Positions 18,248 to 29,944 of a DNA stretch of 35,093 bases are shown here, piece after piece; the stretch's first letter is position 1, and every line of letters starts with the position of its first letter. This DNA comes from Schoenoplectus triqueter (taxonomy: Eukaryota > Streptophyta > Magnoliopsida > Poales > Cyperaceae). Location: positions 1-35,093 of the forward strand of contig CAXKVV010000443.1 in the NCBI GenBank assembly GCA_964058805.1, in the 5' to 3' direction. The notes under the pieces were generated by a model, which saw nothing but the letters and a program-made list of their open reading frames with translations, was not told the DNA's origin and did not search any database. A program made the position numbers and the translations under genes.

Positions 18248-20600
18248 TTTAAGAATATATTAATAATATTTTTTTAACAAAACTATGCTTATGCCTTTTC
18301 CAAATAATTAAGTTGTCGTGTTTTGAATTTTCATGCAAATTCAAAATTATAATGCAATTAAGAATATGACTAGTAATATAGTTTCTCTGTGTATAAACCT
18401 AGTATAGTGTTGTAATCTGATCAGTCTTACCCTGCAACGTCACACCAATGAACCGCTAAACAACGCTAAGTAATTTTACAAAAAATCAACGAAAGAAACA
18501 TAACCTTAACCACCAAAAGATTCGGTCTTCTTTAGTACCTGCAACACAAATAAAGAAACTTCGTATATCTAACAATGAGTTTTTTAATACATTGAAAATT
18601 TGAATTAATTATCAACAAACATTTAATCCACTTCACATATCCGGGCCATATAACTGTGGAGGTTCGTAAGACATTCCAAAGGCTTTAGTCATTGTCTAAT
18701 TCATTAAACCAATCTCTTGATTCAGTTAAATCAGCTCAGCTTTATGAGACTAGATCCGTTGATCCTTCTACACTATTATCTCCTCGGGCTCGTTAATTTC
18801 TTTCAACTTTTGTCGGGGCCATAAAAGATTAGCTTCTATATATTGAGACCGACAAAAAAGGATCGATATTTTACAAATATTTATTGTTGGATTGCTAAAA
18901 AGTTTTTTCCCTTTATTTAGGCTTCACGGTTTAGGGTTTAGAATTTTAGTTAATGGGTTTTAGATTTTAGAGTTCAAGATTTAGGGTTTAGAGTTATGGG
19001 TTTTGTATTAAATTAGGGTTTTGGGTCACAAATTCTTTAAGGTTGCAGACTGGTCAATCATTTTAATCCACTCTTTGAACATTGTCTCATTGGTGAGTAT
19101 ACGCTATTATATTTTGGTATTTGAGAAGAATATGAGTATTTCTCCTAATCTCCCTGAGTATGCTAACTCACATATACATGTGCGTATGTAGACATGGGAA
19201 CAACATGAAAAATATTGCGTCGAATTCCACTTTTCTAAAATGATGAATTAGTGTTGCCATATTAGGGTCAGATTTTTAAAATTGATGATGCTAAATATAT
19301 AATTATCAAATTCCTAAAAAAAAATGTGAAACTAAAATCAATTTTAGTATCAAATTTTCAAAAAAAAAAACACTAAAATTTACTAACTCATTAGCATCTA
19401 TTTTTTTATAAAAAAAAGACACTAAATTCACACTTCTAATGGTCAATTTTTTTATATAAAAAATGACTTTAATGAGTCAATAAATTTTAATGTTGATTTT
19501 TGACAAACATTTTACATTAAAAGTGTGAAAAAAATTAACAGAAAAATTAGCATATATGTTAAATTGAATTTATCTTTACTTAAAGATTAAATATAACTTA
19601 TATATGTTAACAGATTGTTCAACTTTTGTATTTAATAATTATGTATTATGTTTAACTAATATGTGTTTTTTATTTAATAAATATGTCGGTCATTTAATAT
19701 TTTACTTTGCACATGGGTTAAAAAATGTTGTAACAACTTTTGTGGTTGACAAATAATTATGTATTCCGTTCAATAAACATGTTTTTTCTTCTAAACAAAT
19801 ATAGTGTTTTGATTAACAAATACATATCCATCATTAGCTGTTATATTAGATATTTAAATTTTACAATGCATGTGGATGTACATTGGGTGGTAATATTCTA
19901 ACAAGATTTTTGATATATACAAAACATTTTCGTTTGATAAATATTTTTATACAAACGTAACGGGAATTTCTGCTTTTCTTCTTATGGATCACTTATATAC
20001 TGTAGGAATCTGCTTACTATAAGTTTCAAATAATATTTGTGAAAAAAGTTGGTCTTGTTTAATTTGCTCAGCCAATCCATCTTTAAGGTTTTAATATTGC
20101 TGCGGTACACTTATATAGAATTTCATAAAAATATCGAACCACATAACACAAACACAATGAAAGTCCTGCATAGTGTTTAGCTAGTGTTGCTTGCTTGCAA
20201 ATGAAATTAGGAATGTTTAGATTCATTTTCAATCTACTAGATTAAGTCAGACACAAATATCGACAAAAGGCCTAACAGTACCCACAAAATTTATTATAAG
20301 AAAAAAAAATGGAAAAGAGTCTCCAAACCAAACATGCTTAACTGGGAGTTCAAACCGAATTTTGTTTTTTAGGGCTGATATAAAAGATCGCATCCTGGTA
20401 CTAATTAACATCACAAAATAATTAAGTCACACATTCGCCATTTAATTGACCGATGGAGTCAGACGTTTTAAGTTTTGCTTGCATATATACATGTCAGCGA
20501 AGGGACCTCAAGAATTTATTCTGCCCCATTTATGTGTGTATATTTAAATCGAAACCTAACTAAGAATCTCTCAATCAACAGGACTAAATGTTCGTGTTGT
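18248..20600. other. AT-rich spacer with telomere-like motifs and a small inverted repeat
   Basis: No gene seen. Telomere-like TTTAGGG motifs lie at 18929-19025. A 15-bp inverted repeat with one mismatch (19427-19441 and 19515-19529) encloses an A/T-rich loop. The last few hundred bases probably contain the upstream promoter region of the gene at 20708. Confidence 0.5.
18929..19025 (+). repeat. Degenerate interstitial telomere-like motifs
   Basis: Several TTTAGGG or TTAGGGTTT motifs, mixed with variants such as TTTTAG and GGGTTTT. Four or five are exact. This fits a degenerate interstitial telobox cluster, not a true telomere. Confidence 0.5.
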
Positions 20601-20621
20601 CCACAGAGGACCTAGCTTTTC

Positions 20622-20629
20622 TATATAAA
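20622..20629 (+). promoter_or_regulatory. TATA box of the secreted-protein gene
   Basis: TATATAAA lies 86 bp before the ATG at 20708. That predicts transcription starting near 20655 and a 5' leader of about 50 bases, typical of a plant gene. Confidence 0.6.
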
Positions 20630-20707
20630 CAAACCTTTTTGTTCTCAAATTTCACCACGAAAGAGACTAACTAAGTTATAGGAATATAGAGTTGAAGGTG
20701 CGGTAAT

Positions 20708-20810
20708 ATGGCAACAAGGTATTTAATTAGCCTGATAGTTGCTATCGCAATTATTCAAACTTCAACGGCGCAGCAGATCCCAGCTGCTGGCGTGAAAACA
20801 TCTCAAAATG
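20708..20810 (+). CDS. Exon 1 of a small secreted proline/alanine-rich protein gene (signal peptide)
   Basis: The exon encodes 34 residues plus the first base of codon 35. Residues 1-21 (MATRYLISLIVAIAIIQTSTA) are a signal peptide with a likely cut before QQIPAAG, so the product should enter the secretory pathway. A TATA box is 86 bp upstream. The proposed donor is ATG|GTACAG at 20810/20811; reading past it gives stops within a short distance. The acceptor at 26906/26907 restores the frame (phase 1), joining to a Gly codon. The intron is 6,096 bp, of which 5,844 bp are the inserted LTR plus one target-site copy. No specific family is recognised. Confidence 0.65.
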
Positions 20811-20998
20811 GTACAGTAATTTCAAAATTCGTAGTGTTTTTTATTATATATATACACATCACTCACTATATGTCAAATACTATCAGCATATATATATGCA
20901 ACAATTAATTTACGTTTCGCGCCAATATGTATTATTATCAATTCCTACCGTACTAGTATACGTGTTATCAGTTGCTTTTCATGTGGTTAGTTTGTTAC

Positions 20999-21003
20999 AC
21001 ATC
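20999..21003 (+). repeat. Target-site duplication, left copy (ACATC)
   Basis: ACATC immediately before TGTTTACCC, matching 26843-26847 exactly. A 5-bp duplication is standard for LTR retrotransposon integration. Confidence 0.85.
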
Positions 21004-24000
21004 TGTTTACCCCTGAAAGGTTGATGGAAGAAATACAAAAGAAAAAAGCCAAAATCAAACCCTATGAGCTGAACCAATACAATCCCTGTGCAACAAGGAA
21101 TGATGTCAATGCCAAGCCAGTATTTTGATACAACCAATCATGAGAAATCTCAATATGATTTTGCTTTCAAGGCTGACCTGGTGCCAAAGCTGCGAGTAAC
21201 CACCTAACCATGCTTTAATTTGTGTCAATTGCAGATAAGTAGTCAGCTCTTTGACCAAATTACCCTCATGTTAAGGGATTGAAAGTCAATTTCACAAGAC
21301 TGATCAGGTGCCAAAGCTAGGAGCAACCACCTGATCAAGTCTAGATTTGTATTAATTGCTGATAAGTAGTCAGCATTTGATCAAATCAAACCCTAATAAG
21401 CATCAGAATTGGTGTTAATTAGGGTGGAGTTTCTGCAGAGAGAATTTATTTGCCAGAGACACTGAGCTACAGCTGTGAGAAATTGGGATTAACTGAGAAA
21501 AATAGGGTTTTATGATCAGAGAATTTTTAACACAAGCAAACAGGGGTAAAGATGGAATTTAAAATTACAGGGATAATCATCATGAATTTAGAGAATTTTG
21601 GTGAAAATTTTATGATTTTTGGATGAAGGGATCTATTAAAATAAATTGGAGAAAGAAAATAGGGCTAATTGGAAGGCTGAGATTCAATCAAGGGACTTTT
21701 ATGGGTGCAACTTGGGGACCATGCTTTACTAGGTGCAAATTGGGGCTGCCAAACAAAAAGTGTCGATTTAGGCGCAGGGGAGAGTTTTTTTTTTGAAGAA
21801 GAAAGGGACTGTGTAAACGTGGTGCATGATCCATGTGCCTCATTAAGCCCGACTTGTGGGGCCAGTCCACGTGCGCCAGGTTCATTCAAACCCAGAGAAT
21901 AAAATAGAGATCCCTGTCTCTCATTAAATCCGACAGAGGGGGCCCACTCGGTACTATCACTTACATTCGGACCCCATCTGTCAAGAATCCCTCTCTTCTC
22001 TTGCTTTGGTCTATGCACGCCGGGTTCATGCAAGCGAGATAATAGATTCAATCTTCTTCATCCCCTCTCGGTTCCCTCTCTTCTGCTCGATTCCTCTCTG
22101 ACATTGAAGGTGAAAATGGCGCCTAAGAAAATTATATAGAAAGGGCCCTTCATTATATATCAATCAAAAGCTTGAAAGGAGGAGAACACTGCGAGATAGC
22201 TATTTCATCAAATGGCGCTATGTGATGCACTCGCGTTGAAGGAGAAGAGTGATTCGGTCAAAACTTAATCAATACAATTGTTTGCTTAGAATCCAAATTG
22301 ATGTGCCAGGGAGCTTCTCCATTCTCAGACGACACTTCTAAAATTCTAAAGTTGTGTCCTTAGGGCCTCTACCATAGTGCCTCACCAACTCACCTATTAT
22401 GTCAGAAAATGAGTTGCTTAAACATGGTATTGGAGCATGCTAATGGTCAGTCGACCATGAGAGATTGATTTCTAGGGATAATCTGAGACTAATGAGCCTT
22501 GCAATTAGAAGAATTGATCAAGGGACAAGTGAAATTGACTCAAGAGCTCAAATCGGGTTTAAAATGAAAAAAATGAGTTTGGTTGCTTAATTGGGTTTTC
22601 ATTTCTACCCAGATCCATTAAATGAAGTGCTGTGGTGCCTGTTGAGTGATTAAAGAATACTAGAAACATCTAGAAACACATGAGAGACAGTAAGCAATGA
22701 GAGTGGCAAAAATGTAAAATTGGCTAAAGTTGTAACAAACTCAAACTACCAATTCTTGATTGTTGGTTGTTAACAGCTGCCTCAAAGTGGTTCAGTATAC
22801 CACAAAGCACATCAAGAGAGTGATTAAGATGGAAATCAAAGACCAAGCACAAATAGGGTAAAGGGAGATGAAACTGGCAGAAAACAGAAAACTGCCAATT
22901 GCCAAGCTGGCAATCTAAACCTCAAGCACTCCCTTCTATAAACACAACTCAAATCAATCCTGGCCTTTGAATGATTGAAGGAGAAGCTGAGATTGCGCCA
23001 CATCATCAATCCGTGGGAGATAGAAAACACAATTTGCGCAAAAAAGAAACACAACTGGAGTGTAACTGAGCCTATATAAGCACTGGAGTAATAGATGATG
23101 GGAGGGAGAGATTTTCAGTAGCAAAAACACCATTACACTCCTCTATTCAGACCTATTTGATGAAACACCCATGTAGACACTATCTTCCTCAGCAAAGATC
23201 TCAAAAAGGCTAATTGATCTCGGTCAAGGACCTGAGAACTTAGCAAAAATAGCAAAAAACCCAGTCAATTAACCTCAATTCGATGAAGAGGAGGAGAGTA
23301 GTGATCAAGACTCAAGAAGGAGCAAGAAGAAGCAAGAAGAAGGGGTGTTGATCAATTGATAGTAGATTCAATTGAATCTCTCAATTAGATCACATCAGGT
23401 CTCTCTCCATAGATGCTGTTCATTATCTGCACAAAGGCTTGACAAGGCTTCACCAATGTAATCCCTCTCTTTTAGGAATAAAATTCTTATACAGCAAAGG
23501 TGAAGCTTTCTCTCTCTATTCCTCTTATTTCTTTTGCTGTTCTTGATGATCCTTTGGCGTTGTATAACATTGGAATTATTGTTTAAATTGGTTGAAGGGT
23601 TTGTGTAACCCTCCCAATACTGTTGCAACACTGATCATTCGAATTCAGTGTACTCCAATTGGGATCTCAACCACACTGAAGGTGATTGAATGTTGTGTAT
23701 TGCTCGCATGAAATTTGTATAAAGTTTAATACACGATGTATAGAAACTATAAATGCATATGTAAGGCCAGTGAAGTTGAATGATCAAGACTGCCATGAGT
23801 TTAGAATTGGTACCGAATGGTGTTATACGATGAATTGGCTCAGCTTCCATTTGGGTAAACTCTAGTACAATTACGATTAACAAACATGTTGACTAGGCCA
23901 AGACGATGCATTTTGACACAAGAACTGTAGAGATCATCGATCAATTGAGTGGAAAATCGATGAAATAACTCGGTATTAAAGTTGTCACTAGTACTGAAAA

Positions 24001-24704
24001 CGGTACAGGCATCGTCACTATTCTACCGTACCGATTCGAAATCCAAGACTACAACCAAACTCCAGACACTCAGGCGATCCCAGTAGTACCCTCCGATCTC
24101 CGACTAGCTAGCGGAAACACCATATCACCACCTGGGCACGTATCTCAAAGTACTATCGGAGAAGATGATGAAGAGGTATTTGAACGAATGATCTAAAGAA
24201 ACACTCACGGATCGTGAAGCAATCTAACGAATCATATAGAATCACGGATTAGATATTAAGACAAAGCCACTCATCTCAGCTACACGAATCTAGATGTCAT
24301 CTAATGATCTAAATCAAAGTTATAAGTATGAGAGGCAGCCCAAGACAATCATAACTGGCCCAAATTCAAGAATTAAATAAAAGATTTTATTTCGGCCCAA
24401 CCCACAAGATTAAAGGAGAGATTAATCTTGGCCTGTTCTGTGAAATAAAATTGGGTCCAATCTATCTCGGCCCATTCAGCTAAACCCAATAATTAAATAA
24501 TAACAGAATATTAATGGTATAGAGTGAATAAATAATTTGGAAATGTTCCCAAACTCCAAATTGACTCAAATTTATTTCTAAAAATTCTTTGTTTTTCATA
24601 GTATTTTTTATATAAAAACATTTCAATTTTAAGAATTTTACAGTACTGAAACAATTTAAAAGCAAAATGATATTGTTTGCTTTTTCCTATTTGACCAAGC
24701 TTTG

Positions 24705-25090
24705 ACTTGCTATTTTGGCTATTATAAAAATCCTAAAAATCTAAATAAAATCATAGATAATAGCCAACTTATTTCTTTTATTTTTGTAAGTAATTTTCTA
24801 CAAAAATAAATAGAGTTTAAAAAATATAATAATAAAATTCTATTACTTTGGCTATTATAAAAATTCTAAAAATTCAAATAAAATCATAGCCAATTTATTT
24901 TCTATTATTTTTGTAAGTGATTTTCTACAAAATAAATAGAGTTTAGAAATAATAAAAATAAAATTCTATTACTTTAGCTATTATAAAATCCCAAAAATAT
25001 AAATAAAATTCTAGTTAATAGCTAACCCATTTCCTATTATTTTTGTAAATAATTTTCTACAAAAATAAATAGAGTTTAAAAATAAAAATA
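24705..25090 (+). repeat. Tandem repeat of about 130 bp, three units
   Basis: Three AT-rich units, each with GGCTATTATAAAA or TAGCTATTATAAAA near its start and AAATAGAGTTTA near its end (starting near 24713, 24845 and 24970). Similar units are found in the AT-rich middle of the other LTR copies. Confidence 0.7.
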
Positions 25091-25222
25091 AATTCACCTT
25101 TATAATAGAGATAATAATGAAAAGATATTATGTAATAATCTTTTTACATTTTAGAGATGAACAAATGTGCTCACACAAGGGGTGTAGAGCAACACAGTGA
25201 TTTTGCACATTTTAGAGCGATT

Positions 25223-25300
25223 AGTCGAGACAAGAACATCTTGACAAAGAATAACTAAGGTTTCAATAGCAACATGAAGAGATAGGTCGAGACAAGAACA
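25223..25300 (+). repeat. Hairpin units with CAAGAACA loops (solo LTR)
   Basis: Two units of the 8-nt-loop hairpin family, with closing stems of the GTCGAGA/TCTTGAC type (one G.T pair). A third unit with a related loop is at about 25510. This copy has fewer units than 284-602. Confidence 0.7.
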
Positions 25301-25739
25301 TCTTGACGTTCGTTGAAGAATAACCAAGGCTGCGACATCAACATGGAGAGATATGTCGACTCTGAGGAAGAAGAACATTAAGATGTCCGAGAGAAGTGAC
25401 ATCTTAATGACTCATTACCATGAACAAATGACTCATGACTAAATACGCTCACACGAGGAGTGTAGAGCAACATAGTGATTTTGCACAAGTAATGCAACAT
25501 TTAGAACGATTAGTCGGGACAAGAACATCTTGACGCTCGTTGAAGAATAACCAAGGCTGCGACATCAACATGAAGAGATATGTCGACTCCAAGAGATATG
25601 AACATTACGATGTCCGAGAAAAGTGACATCTTAATGACTCGGTGTCATGAACAAGTAATTCATGACCATTTGAGCTAGCAAGACTGAACTCATCCGTCGA
25701 TAAGTTTGTCTTCTGGTTCATCTCCCGAGATCGTGAGAT

Positions 25740-26524
25740 TGAATCGTTCTGTAGTAGATTCATCCACAAAACAGTGAATGTGAACCGTTCTGTAGTAGGT
25801 TCCTTCACTAACACATGCCTCAATGTTAAGCTGGCTCAGTGCTCCAGGTTTGACATTGTGTGTAACTGTGTTCCTAGGTTTATGAATCGGCTTAGTGCTT
25901 CGAATTCATGATCTAGAAGATCAGTGAGAAGAAACACGTGGGCCAAATCCACCCTTCTCCTGATTCACCAACCTCAAGATCAACCGGCTCAGTGCTTCGA
26001 GTTGTATTTGTGTGATTGGTTGTTGACTAGTTAAGATTGAACCGTTCTGTAGTAGGTTTATCTTCTAGATCAACTGAGGTTGAGTCGTTCTGTAGTAGAC
26101 TCACCTCGAACCCCTTTGAAGAGATTAATCTGATCTGTAGTGAGGTTATCTCTCAAAGCGGTATAGACTGAACCGATCTGTAGTAGGTTCGTCTTCCATA
26201 GGATCAACTGTGACCCGTTCTGAAGTAGGTTCATTTTCTAGATAAACTGAGGTCGAGTCGTTCTGTAGTAGACTCACCCCAAGCCCCTCTGAAGAGATTG
26301 ACCTGATCTGTAGTAAGGCTATCTCTCGAACCGGCCTGTAGTAGGTTCGTCTCCCATAGGATCAACTGTGAACCGTTCTGAAGTAGGTTCATTTTCTATA
26401 TGAACTGAGGTCGAGTCGTTCTGTAGTAGACTCACCTCGAACCCCTTCGAAGAGATTAATCTGATCTGTAGTAAGGTTATCTCTTGAAGCGGTAAAGACT
26501 GAACCGATCTGTAGTAGGTTTGTC
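25740..26524 (+). repeat. Hairpin array with 11-nt loops (solo LTR)
   Basis: Same arrangement as at 13650-14435: TGAATC/GATTCA, GAACC/GGTTC, GAGTC/GACTC and TAATCT/AGGTTA-type stems close G[AT]TCTGTAGTA loops. The three 16-nt-loop hairpins are also present between the first and later units. Confidence 0.8.
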
Positions 26525-26842
26525 TTCCTTAGAATTGACCCCTTTTGTGAACCCAGACGACCACTTGACCATCATTTAACTATACTATTTGCTTCTCCCT
26601 TTCAAAGATCCAGAGGTGCCTCGAGGTTAGTAGCCCAGGGTAATTAACGGTGGGGGATTGCGCCCACCGGAATCTACAAGAACTCATAATCACTAAAAAC
26701 CCCCTAAATGTGCATCCAAATCTCTCTAAACGGCAGGATCAGCCGACACTAAGCAGATGCACGCTTGGGAGGGATCTCCGTGTCCTTCTTCCGCATCCCA
26801 TCGCCCAGCGGCGGTGCGGGGCACACGAAAAAGGGTCGCACA

Positions 26843-26847
26843 ACATC
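26843..26847 (+). repeat. Target-site duplication, right copy (ACATC)
   Basis: ACATC directly after GGGTCGCACA, identical to 20999-21003. Confidence 0.85.
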
Positions 26848-26906
26848 TTAATTACTTAATTATTCAATATTGTTCTTAATTACTTAATTTAGTTTTCTCA
26901 TTGCAG

Positions 26907-27112
26907 GGGTTAACGTGAAGAGTGAAGATCAAATGTATTTTCCTTCAGGTCTGAATTTGACAATAATTTGTCAGCTTCCAAAATTTAGATTACTTAGAAT
27001 TTGTCAAGCACCGCCGCCGCCACCGCCACCACCACCATCAACTCTGACACCCATCGTGGCACCCATTCCGGCACCCACTCCGACACCCGCGCCAGCACCT
27101 GCTCCCAATTGA
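26907..27112 (+). CDS. Exon 2 of the small secreted proline/alanine-rich protein gene
   Basis: It completes a predicted 102-residue protein and ends with TGA at 27110-27112. Residues about 35-68 are a mixed segment with two cysteines (56 and 67) and an N-L-T glycosylation sequon (51-53). Residues 70-78 are nine prolines (extensin-like). Residues about 82-101 are TP/AP/PA dipeptides, the glycomodules of arabinogalactan proteins. The product is probably a cell-wall or apoplastic hydroxyproline-rich peptide; a true AGP would often also carry a GPI signal, which is absent. The acceptor (TTGCAG at 26901-26906) fits the phase of exon 1. Confidence 0.65.
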
Positions 27113-27206
27113 TGTGTTGTCATCAATTGTGCCTAATTACATATTTTGTAGGATTGAAAAATAATAATTTAGCTCTCGAACATAATCAGAAATATTCTTG
27201 TATTGC

Positions 27207-27212
27207 AATAAA
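27207..27212 (+). terminator. Polyadenylation signal candidate (AATAAA)
   Basis: AATAAA lies 95 bp after the stop codon, followed by a T/G-rich stretch, in the usual place for a plant poly(A) signal. Confidence 0.5.
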
Positions 27213-27229
27213 AATGTGTTCTTGATTGA

Positions 27230-28365
27230 GCTAAGTTGTAAGGTTATTTGCTAATCATTTCTATGCAATTACTTGTCCGAACTTAAGAAAAACATGTTGC
27301 CTATTATTGAATATACGCTTGATGCAATCATTCACCTAATCGGCTAATAAATTAGTACTGCGAGATAATTTAGTAAATCTTTTTACGATTATTCCAATGA
27401 TACTTATAGACTCAAGCAAAATTAACGGTGAACAATGTTAGATGGCGGAAAACAATATCTGGAGATTATCTATTTTTTATTATAAAGTAAGGACTGGATT
27501 TATTCATTGAGTCTGGATTGAACTTATTCATTGAGTCTGAGTCTGATATAAGTGGAATATCTAAAATACCCTCAATTACTATGGTAGAAATCTAACTTTA
27601 AAATATAACAATAAATGACATTGATTAATGAATATTTTCATCGCTTCTCTGTAGGGTAAAAACCCTCTCTCCCGATAGAATCCCTCACCCCTTGGGCCCA
27701 ATTTTGTATCCTAATGCGGTTGCATGTCCCCACCCCCCCCCCCCCCCTCCTCAGGCGTCACTGCCATTTCCTTACCCGTGTTGTGTCCATTGGCTCTAGA
27801 AGTGGCAGGTGAGACACCATTGCTTCTCATTAGTATCGGGTGTGGGGTTCCTTTCCTTCTCACTACAATCTACGCTCTTTTCTCCTTGGTTTCCTCTGCA
27901 GGTTAGTTTCTACCTGCATAATTATAAAACTAATTCCGCAATTACCAATGCTTGTATAATTTATTGCAGACTTTATACCATTTGAACCTTGGAGCTTTGT
28001 AAGGCTTTCTTTTCTTACTAATGGTTGAGGCAAAAAATGTTAATTTATAGTTGTTATTGCCTTAGAAAAATAAATTAATTTATAATCTTCCTATCCTGAG
28101 CACCAGAGGAGGAGATATAAGAAGTATATTTGCAAAGCACTGCGTGAAAAAATACCCATGTAAATATTCCAACACATGGGCCCATCTAAATATATTTGCA
28201 AGGCAATGTTGCGATATTATTTTCATGAATAACCCATGAAAATCATTGCCCATGTAAATAATTTTGATATGTAGTCAGCATGGGTCCTACGTACCCACAT
28301 GTATAATCCCATCACAGTAGCATGACAACTGACAAAATTATGAAATTTTAACAATTGAAAATTAT
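27230..28365. other. Spacer with a poly-C run
   Basis: No gene is supported. A run of about 17 C residues with one break lies near 27731-27748. A short open frame after it (27724-27906) has proline repeats from the C run followed by hydrophobic residues, and is probably fortuitous. Confidence 0.45.
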
Positions 28366-29942
28366 TGGAAATAATGAAGATAAGTGAATTCAGAACTATC
28401 AATGAAAGTTTTTTCTTTGATCTTACATCTCCAATCACATATAGCATACCTAAGTTTTTACGCTGCGTCTCCTATACCGTAAGCCTCTAAGAATTATTTG
28501 ATTGAAGATAAACCACAACCAAGACTGAGCTTATCCCACTGCTCCACAATCTAAATGTCAAAACCTCTTTGATTCTCGCACCGAGACTACTTGTTCTCAT
28601 CCCACCATGGAGGAACCAAAAGAATGACTATGCCCCCAATCAAATCTCATAAATCGAATAATATCATATCGACTTAATTCAATTAGTGCAAAAAAATAAA
28701 AATAAAAATAAAAAAGAGACTCATTGGTCTACGAATTTATATTCACCAATAAGTACATATAATACAGATCAAGTGATAGCCATACACTATTCTGCCATCA
28801 GTTTTCTCATAGCAGCACTAAATTACACTATATAACTGAATGAGACAACATCATACATATTGTCAACCATCTATACTTAATCCCATTATGGTCAAGATTA
28901 ATACTAGTCAAAATACTTAAGTTATTAACCAAACAACCATTATATCAAAATTGGCTTACTAATTATATAATTTTTGGTTCATTTGTGTCTGAAAATTCTA
29001 TGAAAAATAGTGATGATATCAGTTCTAGTTAAAATTTTAGAATTGGCAGCAGTCACAACCGACAATCTGATTTTAAAAAATTATATCTCCATCATTTTTT
29101 AACCAAATAATATTGTTCAACCCTCTGTAAAAATTTCTTTAATAGAACTTTCTAATCATGGGAACCATAAAAATTATGAAATATCAGAAAGATGAGAAAT
29201 TTTCCACGAAAATATAAGATTAATCACCTTGTTCTGACTTGTCAAAATCACCTTCATGGCGACGTTCATAACATTCTGGACGTAATTTTAAAATTTGTGT
29301 TCTTCGAATTTTAGGAAAGCTCTCAAAATAAACTAGAACCACCAAAAATTCACACAATTTTGAATTACAAACTGAAAGAAAATTAATTCGCACTATAGAA
29401 AGGTCATTGAATTCAGAACTTTGACAGACTGTTAACTTTTGATTGTGACTGTCATAACTTTCTTTATACTTATCCAATAGAAGAGTTTATTCACTTTCTG
29501 AAAAACTTACTGAGTCTTACAATAGTTATGAAGAATATTTAGTCATTTAGACAACATAAAGATATAAAAAATACAGCACAACATCACATAATTCAGATAT
29601 CTATTTATTCTAAGCACCAGTCAGAACTTCTATAAATTCTTTCAAATAATTACCAAATTGAAACCATAAATCAACACGAAAAATAATCAAAGATCACAAC
29701 AAAGATTTTGGCATCAATTCCAAATAAAAAGGAGCACTCATGTCTCTGATACCACTATTGGAAATAACAGATATAAGAAAATTCAAAATTACTTGCAAAA
29801 GCTTTTTTCCTCTGAGATTTACTTGGTTGGAGATAGACCACAACCAAGATTGAGCATATCCCACTGCTCCATAACCTAGATGTCATGAGCTTTTTTATTC
29901 TCACATCGAGACTATTCATTTTCATCCCGTCATGGAGGAACT
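28366..29942 (-). mobile_element. Candidate small non-autonomous LTR element (TRIM-like)
   Basis: Two diverged direct repeats, about 28366-28618 and 29759-29942, both start with TGGAAATAA and share about 130 bp (28483-28616 with 29809-29941; for example CCACAACCAAGA and ATCCCACTGCTCC). Just inside the right repeat, 29744-29754 is TGGTATCAGAG on the minus strand, the classic initiator-tRNA-Met primer site. This gives an element read leftward with no recognisable protein. Outer ends are uncertain, and the left repeat has an insertion of about 70 bp. Confidence 0.45.
29744..29754 (-). other. tRNA-iMet primer-binding-site candidate
   Basis: On the minus strand this reads TGGTATCAGAG, complementary to the 3' end of plant initiator tRNA-Met. 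It lies four bases from the edge of the right direct repeat. Confidence 0.5.
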
Positions 29943-29944
29943 GC

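Larger units (their letters stand above)
21004..26842 (+). mobile_element. Complete solo LTR of the long-LTR family (5.84 kb)
   Basis: Begins TGTTTACCC and ends GGGTCGCACA, with perfect 5-bp ACATC duplications outside both ends. No internal coding region separates two LTRs, so it is a solo LTR left by recombination, or possibly a structured terminal unit that moves as such. It matches copy A along its length but lacks the TATA/large-hairpin block (equivalent to about 4120-4770) and the G-box cluster. Its hairpins have 11-nt loops. It sits in the intron of a small secreted-protein gene, in the same direction. Confidence 0.85.
20811..26906 (+). other. Intron carrying a solo LTR
   Basis: It starts with GTACAG and ends with TTTTCTCATTGCAG, a good pyrimidine-rich plant acceptor. 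Without the LTR and one copy of the ACATC duplication it would be 252 bp, an ordinary plant intron. Splicing across it is inferred; phase agreement and the continuing open frame support it. Confidence 0.6.

Noticed and set aside
27724..27906. 60-residue hydrophobic frame after a poly-C run
   Set aside because: Short, begins in homopolymer sequence, and has no promoter, family match or repeat of the pattern elsewhere.
29220..29477. 85-residue minus-strand frame inside the candidate small LTR element
   Set aside because: No recognisable motif, and it lies in AT-rich DNA where such frames are common. Possible but not supported.
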